DNA of 14,349 nucleotides, taken from NCBI GenBank assembly GCA_964400875.1, contig CAYNWK010000111.1, positions 1 to 14,349 on the forward strand, written 5' to 3'. A model generated the notes under the pieces. The model ran no database searches and had not been told where the DNA came from. It saw only the letters and a list, made by a program, of their open reading frames with translations. This document shows, piece after piece, positions 13,068-14,349 of this stretch. A program made the position numbers and the translations under genes. Numbering within the stretch: position 1 is the first letter of the stretch; each line of letters begins with the position of its first letter. Source of the stretch: CAYNWK01 sp964400875. Lineage in GTDB: Bacteria > Chloroflexota > Anaerolineae > Anaerolineales > UBA4823.

Positions 13068-14349
13068 ATGGACGATCGCTTGGCGCACACCCAACCAAAT
13101 AGCTCGGGCAGCACCCGGCCGAGCAAGGTCGAACCGGACCAGTCCGGAACCGGCAGCCCGGGCGAACTCCCCGTACCCGAGGGAGCGACCATGCCTGCGC
13201 GCCTCCACCAGGGAGGGCAGGCAGAAGATCCCGGCCGTGCGCCCGCCTCCCCCCGACAGCCCTCTTCTACACCGGCGCAGGCCAAAGTTTCTGGTAAACG
13301 TTCCGGCATCGGGCAAAAGGCGCGCGCGCTGCTCCGCTCCCCGAGAACTCGCTGGATCATAGGCGCACTGGCGCTGATCGTCTTGGCGGTCTTCTTGGGA
13401 GGGTGGAGCGGCTACCGCTCGGCGGTCAAAGCCCGCCAGGCTGCGCGGGTCCAGTATGAGATGCAATCCTTGGCCGAACAATACCAGCTCGGCTTGCAAG
13501 ACCTCGAAGCGGGGAACTACGAAGTCGCCCGCCAGCGCCTCGAGTGGGTGCTCAACCAGGCGCCCGACTTCCCCGGGGCGGCCGACCGGCTGGTAGAAAT
13601 CTACACCGTGCTCTACTCGACGGCAACGCCGACGCCGAAACCAACCGTCACCGGAACCCCTGAACCGACCGCAACGCCCGACCTGCGCCCCGTACAAGAC
13701 CTGTTCACCAGCGCTCAGGAGGCCTTCAACCGCGGCGATTGGGACGCCGCTATCAGCCAGATCGTCAACCTGCGCAGCGCCGACCCCCAATACCAGGTGA
13801 CCCAGGTGGACCGCATGCTGTATATCGCCCTGCGCAACCGCGGCGTGGACCGGATCCTGCAAGGCGGCGACCTGGTGGGTGGTTCGTACGATCTGGCGCT
13901 GGCCGAGCATTTTGGCCCGCTGGACGCGGACGCTTCTGCGGCCCGGTACTGGGCGCGCACGTATATGTACGGCATGGCCTTCTGGGGCGCGGACCCGCAG
14001 ACGGCGCTTTTTTATTTCCAGCAGGTGGCCTCAGCGCTGCCCTACCTGAGCGACGGCACAGGCTGGAACGCCCGAAACCGCTACCGGGAGGTGCTGGTCC
14101 AGTACGGCGACCAGCTGGCCAACCAGGGCGACTGGTGCGCAGCCGAGGAGCAGTACCGCCTGGCAGCCACGATCCGCGACGATGAGGCTTTGCAGGCCAA
14201 GATCGCCGATGCAGTAGAGGGTTGTGCCCCACCGACGGAAACGCCGGAGCCGACAACGATACCCACCGAAACGCCAACGCCTACGGTCAGCGCAACCGTT
14301 CCGGTCACGGAGCAGCCCACCGAGCCTCCGGCCCCAACGGAGCCAGCCG
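13068..14349 (+). CDS. Membrane-anchored TPR-like protein with PT linkers (3' end beyond window)
   Basis: The frame from ATG 13068 is open to the window edge (427 codons seen). Residues 1-92 are a Ser/Pro/Gly-rich, basic tail, probably cytoplasmic. Residues 96-115 form one membrane helix (WIIGALALIVLAVFLGGWSG). Residues 134-180 are a TPR-like helix pair (YQLGLQDLEAGNYEVARQRL, then VLNQAPDF). A PT linker follows (184-205), then a second helical repeat region (209-386) with AFNRGDWDAAISQI and QLANQGDWCAAEEQYRLA, again tetratricopeptide-like. From 388 a second PT linker starts and implies another domain past the edge. TPR domains bind proteins, so a scaffold on the outer face is inferred. The start is uncertain: no strong ribosome site precedes ATG 13068, and the frame is open further upstream without another ATG in the stretch I read back to about 12957. 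Confidence 0.8.
   Translation, partial: MDDRLAHTQPNSSGSTRPSKVEPDQSGTGSPGELPVPEGATMPARLHQGGQAEDPGRAPASPRQPSSTPAQAKVSGKRSGIGQKARALLRSPRTRWIIGALALIVLAVFLGGWSGYRSAVKARQAARVQYEMQSLAEQYQLGLQDLEAGNYEVARQRLEWVLNQAPDFPGAADRLVEIYTVLYSTATPTPKPTVTGTPEPTATPDLRPVQDLFTSAQEAFNRGDWDAAISQIVNLRSADPQYQVTQVDRMLYIALRNRGVDRILQGGDLVGGSYDLALAEHFGPLDADASAARYWARTYMYGMAFWGADPQTALFYFQQVASALPYLSDGTGWNARNRYREVLVQYGDQLANQGDWCAAEEQYRLAATIRDDEALQAKIADAVEGCAPPTETPEPTTIPTETPTPTVSATVPVTEQPTEPPAPTEPA

Noticed and set aside
13020..13910. 296-codon open frame on the minus strand
   Set aside because: It is antisense to the TPR protein, whose frame shows a membrane helix, TPR-like repeats and PT linkers; GC-rich third positions create long antisense frames.

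Overview
The window looks like a chromosomal scaffold from an uncultured Chloroflexota bacterium, most likely class Anaerolineae. The evidence is indirect: mostly high GC, many exported lipoproteins whose lipidated cysteine is followed by long Thr-Pro-Glu-Ala linkers, and families common in that group (PT-linked SH3b, LysM and TPR proteins, a family-C45 acyltransferase, a lone nucleoside hydrolase). A run of exactly 100 N (8305-8404) marks a scaffold gap, so this is probably a metagenome-derived assembly. I see no rRNA, tRNA, CRISPR array, phage gene or transposase.

Layout. 1-2140 is visibly more AT-rich. It holds a beta-propeller lipoprotein (104-1288) and a decayed WD40-like gene (1304-2140) with three in-frame stops. 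2218-3725 is a two-gene unit, an SH3b lipoprotein overlapping a nucleoside hydrolase by a GTGA junction, ended by a hairpin belonging to a 91-bp palindromic mobile-element-like repeat. 3929-4426 encodes a small soluble protein with a GDVI...VAVGKN motif. On the minus strand follow a cupredoxin lipoprotein (4483-4827) and a beta-sandwich lipoprotein (4996-5964). A family-C45 acyltransferase (6169-7266, plus) converges on another lipoprotein (7301-8041, minus). Around the gap are a regulated promoter and the first codons of a probable lost gene. Then come a PAS-GGDEF diguanylate cyclase (8590-9495, minus) and an MgtE magnesium transporter (9748-11103, minus). 11104-11559 has no gene but holds a second copy of the palindromic repeat and a candidate structured RNA. 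The right end carries a LysM membrane protein, a four-helix membrane protein and a TPR membrane protein that runs off the edge (all plus).

Most genes look like independent cell-envelope housekeeping or sensing functions, not one pathway. The clearest undescribed signals are: (1) two matching promoters, each a -35/-10 pair with 17-bp spacing preceded by two GGGA-n2/3-TCCC boxes, suggesting a shared regulon of the cupredoxin gene and the gene lost in the gap; (2) a two-copy MITE-like family with AGGA-n-TTACGC-type ends; and (3) the small GDVI protein, whose N-terminal motif resembles segments I recall from NTPase-based conflict proteins of multicellular bacteria.
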